From contig SBFZ01000290.1 in assembly GCA_006227095.1 (NCBI GenBank), forward strand, positions 1-7,625: 7,625 bases of DNA. The letters run 5' to 3'. This document shows positions 6,460-7,625 of the stretch, in pieces; within the stretch, counting starts at the first letter, position 1, and every line of letters begins with the position of its first letter. The translations under genes and the position numbers were made by a program. The stretch comes from Bacteroidota bacterium. Its GTDB lineage: Bacteria; Bacteroidota; Bacteroidia; Bacteroidales; VadinHA17. A model generated the notes under the pieces. The model did not search any database. It worked only from the letters and a program-made list of their open reading frames with translations, and was not told the DNA's origin.

Positions 6460-6499
6460 GGCAAGAGGCACCAGGCAGTAGTGCTGGCAACGGCAGGTA
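6460..6499 (+). repeat. GGCA-heptamer repeat tract
   Basis: Three units in exact 7-base phase (GGCAAGA at 6460, GGCACCA at 6467, GGCAGTA at 6474) are followed by looser units starting at 6486 (GGCAAC) and 6492 (GGCAGGTA). With the pair at 6388-6401 they flank the hairpin. The units agree only in GGCA, so the tract is degenerate. The rest of the spacer to 6528 shows nothing further. Confidence 0.45.
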
Positions 6500-6528
6500 G
6501 CAGAGTATTTGAGATTGCGGACTATCGT

Positions 6529-7518
6529 CTACCGGCGGGGTACTCCTGCATAGTACAGGTCAAACCCGCCCTTGCCACCTGGGCGGTTTGAGGAGAAAAT
6601 GAGAAGGTCATTCAGAAATCTACCCTCCTCACCGGATACTACTATGGGGCGGTATTCATCATATTCTGAATTGATATGAGCGCCCATGTTGACCGGTACC
6701 GACCAATCCTGGCCGTTCCACACCGAGTACCAGAGGTCAAAGCCCCCGTAACCTCCTTCCCTGTCAGATGCAAACACCATTGTGTTTCCGCATATGAACG
6801 GACACTTGTCGGAGCTGCTGCTGCTCAACGCAGCAACCCGGGTAACTGTGACCGCAGAGGGATCACTGATGAGCTTCCCCTCTTCGCTAACGGCCTGGTA
6901 AATATCGAATGAGCCATCGCGGTCTGACATGAAATAAACCGTCTCCCTGCCCTGGAGACCTCCGGTATGAAGGGTCAGATATCCGTCGTCAGACCCGCTA
7001 TTGAGTGCAGTCAGTACGAAGGGTTCTTCCAGCGGGTCAAAAACATCATTACCCAGCAGGTATTTGCAGCACCAGATATCAAGATTACCTTCCTGGTCAC
7101 TGGAGTAGAAAAAGCGCTCCGTCCCTTCATTCTTCCATGTATAGAAATATGGATAGTCAGCCGTAAACAGCGGACCAAATTCATTGCTGTCCGTGTTTAC
7201 CTGTTCAAGAAGGCCGTTTTCATTCTGCCATGCGCTGATCTTAAACTCCCCGTCCAGGAGATCAAAGAAGATGTTGCCTCCGAATGATATGAAATCGAAA
7301 TCGTTGCCCAATGAGTTTCGGTTTGTAGAAAATATGAGCGTAAATCCCCTTTCAGACCATGTGATCCTCAGGTCAGAATTATAATCGTCAAATGATGAAT
7401 TCACACCCGGGAAGTTGACCGGCACGGGAGAAATGATCCCGCCGTCGAAGTTTAGCCTGTAACCCGTGCATGATGTCAGCAGGAGCGTAACCATGATGAT
7501 GAATGATGCTCTTTTCAT
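6529..7518 (-). CDS. PD40 beta-propeller lipoprotein
   Basis: A 329-residue protein. MKRASF, a hydrophobic core and the lipobox LTSC (14-17, lipidated Cys17) mark a lipoprotein. No acidic surface-export signal follows the Cys, so the periplasmic face is the simplest guess. The body holds repeated PD40/TolB-type blades, each with a strand, a Ser-(Asp/Asn)-(Arg/Gln) turn, a Gly-containing bend and a Phe/Leu-Asp strand: FSTNR at 63-67, FYSSDQEGNLDIW at 137-149, YFMSDRDGSFDIY at 195-207, FASDREGGYGGFDLW at 249-263 and IFSSNRPGGKGGFDLYY at 307-323. Five such units, with the N-terminal strands, could close a propeller. Such proteins usually bind proteins or glycans, and in Bacteroidota often sit with outer-membrane machinery. 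There is no OmpA or TPR domain, unlike PorE. Its ATG overlaps the upstream stop by 4 bases, so the pair is translationally coupled. Confidence 0.88.
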   Translation of the reverse strand: MKRASFIIMVTLLLTSCTGYRLNFDGGIISPVPVNFPGVNSSFDDYNSDLRITWSERGFTLIFSTNRNSLGNDFDFISFGGNIFFDLLDGEFKISAWQNENGLLEQVNTDSNEFGPLFTADYPYFYTWKNEGTERFFYSSDQEGNLDIWCCKYLLGNDVFDPLEEPFVLTALNSGSDDGYLTLHTGGLQGRETVYFMSDRDGSFDIYQAVSEEGKLISDPSAVTVTRVAALSSSSSDKCPFICGNTMVFASDREGGYGGFDLWYSVWNGQDWSVPVNMGAHINSEYDEYRPIVVSGEEGRFLNDLLIFSSNRPGGKGGFDLYYAGVPRR

Positions 7519-7625
7519 TGCCGCGGTGCTTTAAGGTTCATGACAAAACCGAGATTGATATTCACGAAATGAACCGGCAGGAGGAAATACCCCTCAGGGC
7601 CTGTTTCATCGTGGAATGCTCCGAC
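7515..7625 (-). CDS. C-terminal end of a probable outer-membrane protein
   Basis: Only the last 36 codons of a - strand gene are in the window, open from the edge to a TGA at 7517-7515. The tail ends with an alternating strand (HFVNINLGFVMNL) and a short basic KAPRQ end. Such alternation is typical of a closing outer-membrane beta strand, though the final residue is not aromatic. The stop overlaps the start of the PD40 lipoprotein (ATGA), which shows the reading frame is real and the pair is one operon. The family cannot be named; a PorP/SprF-like or other small barrel partner of PD40 proteins is one possibility, by analogy only. Confidence 0.6.
   Translation of the reverse strand, partial: VGAFHDETGPEGYFLLPVHFVNINLGFVMNLKAPRQ

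Noticed and set aside
6967..7287. 106-residue + strand open frame opposite the PD40 gene
   Set aside because: The opposite strand encodes a lipobox and ordered propeller blades, so this frame is a shadow; no recognisable motif or promoter.
7490..7510. ATGATG-rich short repeat near the lipoprotein start
   Set aside because: It encodes the signal peptide on the - strand and is a simple coding run, not a separate repeat element.

Overview
The window looks like a piece of a Bacteroidota chromosome, probably a Bacteroidales-type or related environmental member. The support is indirect. Start codons lack clear Shine-Dalgarno sequences, and one intergenic gap holds a good match to the Bacteroidota -7 promoter box (TATCTTTG). 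There is a PD40-propeller lipoprotein translationally coupled to a likely outer-membrane protein. Arginine is strongly biased to AGG. No RNA gene, CRISPR array, insertion sequence or integrase is visible.

Bases 1-4125 (+ strand) hold a tight run of five genes that reads as an amino-sugar or modified-sugar catabolic operon. In order these are the end of an N-acetylglucosamine-6-phosphate deacetylase (nagA), a ROK-family kinase-like protein, a 12-helix MFS permease, a single-domain SIS phosphosugar protein of the UPF0309/COG4821 type, and a uroporphyrinogen-decarboxylase-fold protein with the His-x-Cys...Cys zinc motif of MtaA/CmuA-type methyltransferases. Gaps are 4 to about 24 bases. The natural reading is uptake (MFS), phosphorylation (ROK), deacetylation (NagA) and then isomerisation or a related step (SIS). 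The substrate need not be plain GlcNAc: the ROK protein keeps its ATP site but has lost several residues that normally contact the sugar and bind zinc, no nagB is visible, and the methyltransferase-like gene has no ordinary place in GlcNAc breakdown.

Bases 4182-5066 encode a patatin-like serine hydrolase of the short RssA type, separated from the operon by 56 bases that can fold into alternative small hairpins. A likely new promoter at 5107-5114 precedes two + strand genes: a secreted coiled-coil protein (5140-6039) and a small charged helical protein resembling the sll1863 stress-response family (6086-6388).

Bases 6389-6528 form a convergent intergenic spacer with a strong 12-bp hairpin flanked by GGCA-type heptamer repeats. 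On the - strand, a PD40 beta-propeller lipoprotein (7518-6529) follows, with a 4-base ATGA overlap, the 3' end of an upstream gene (7625-7515) whose tail looks like a final outer-membrane beta strand. The most interesting part is the first 4.1 kb, as a candidate undescribed sugar pathway.
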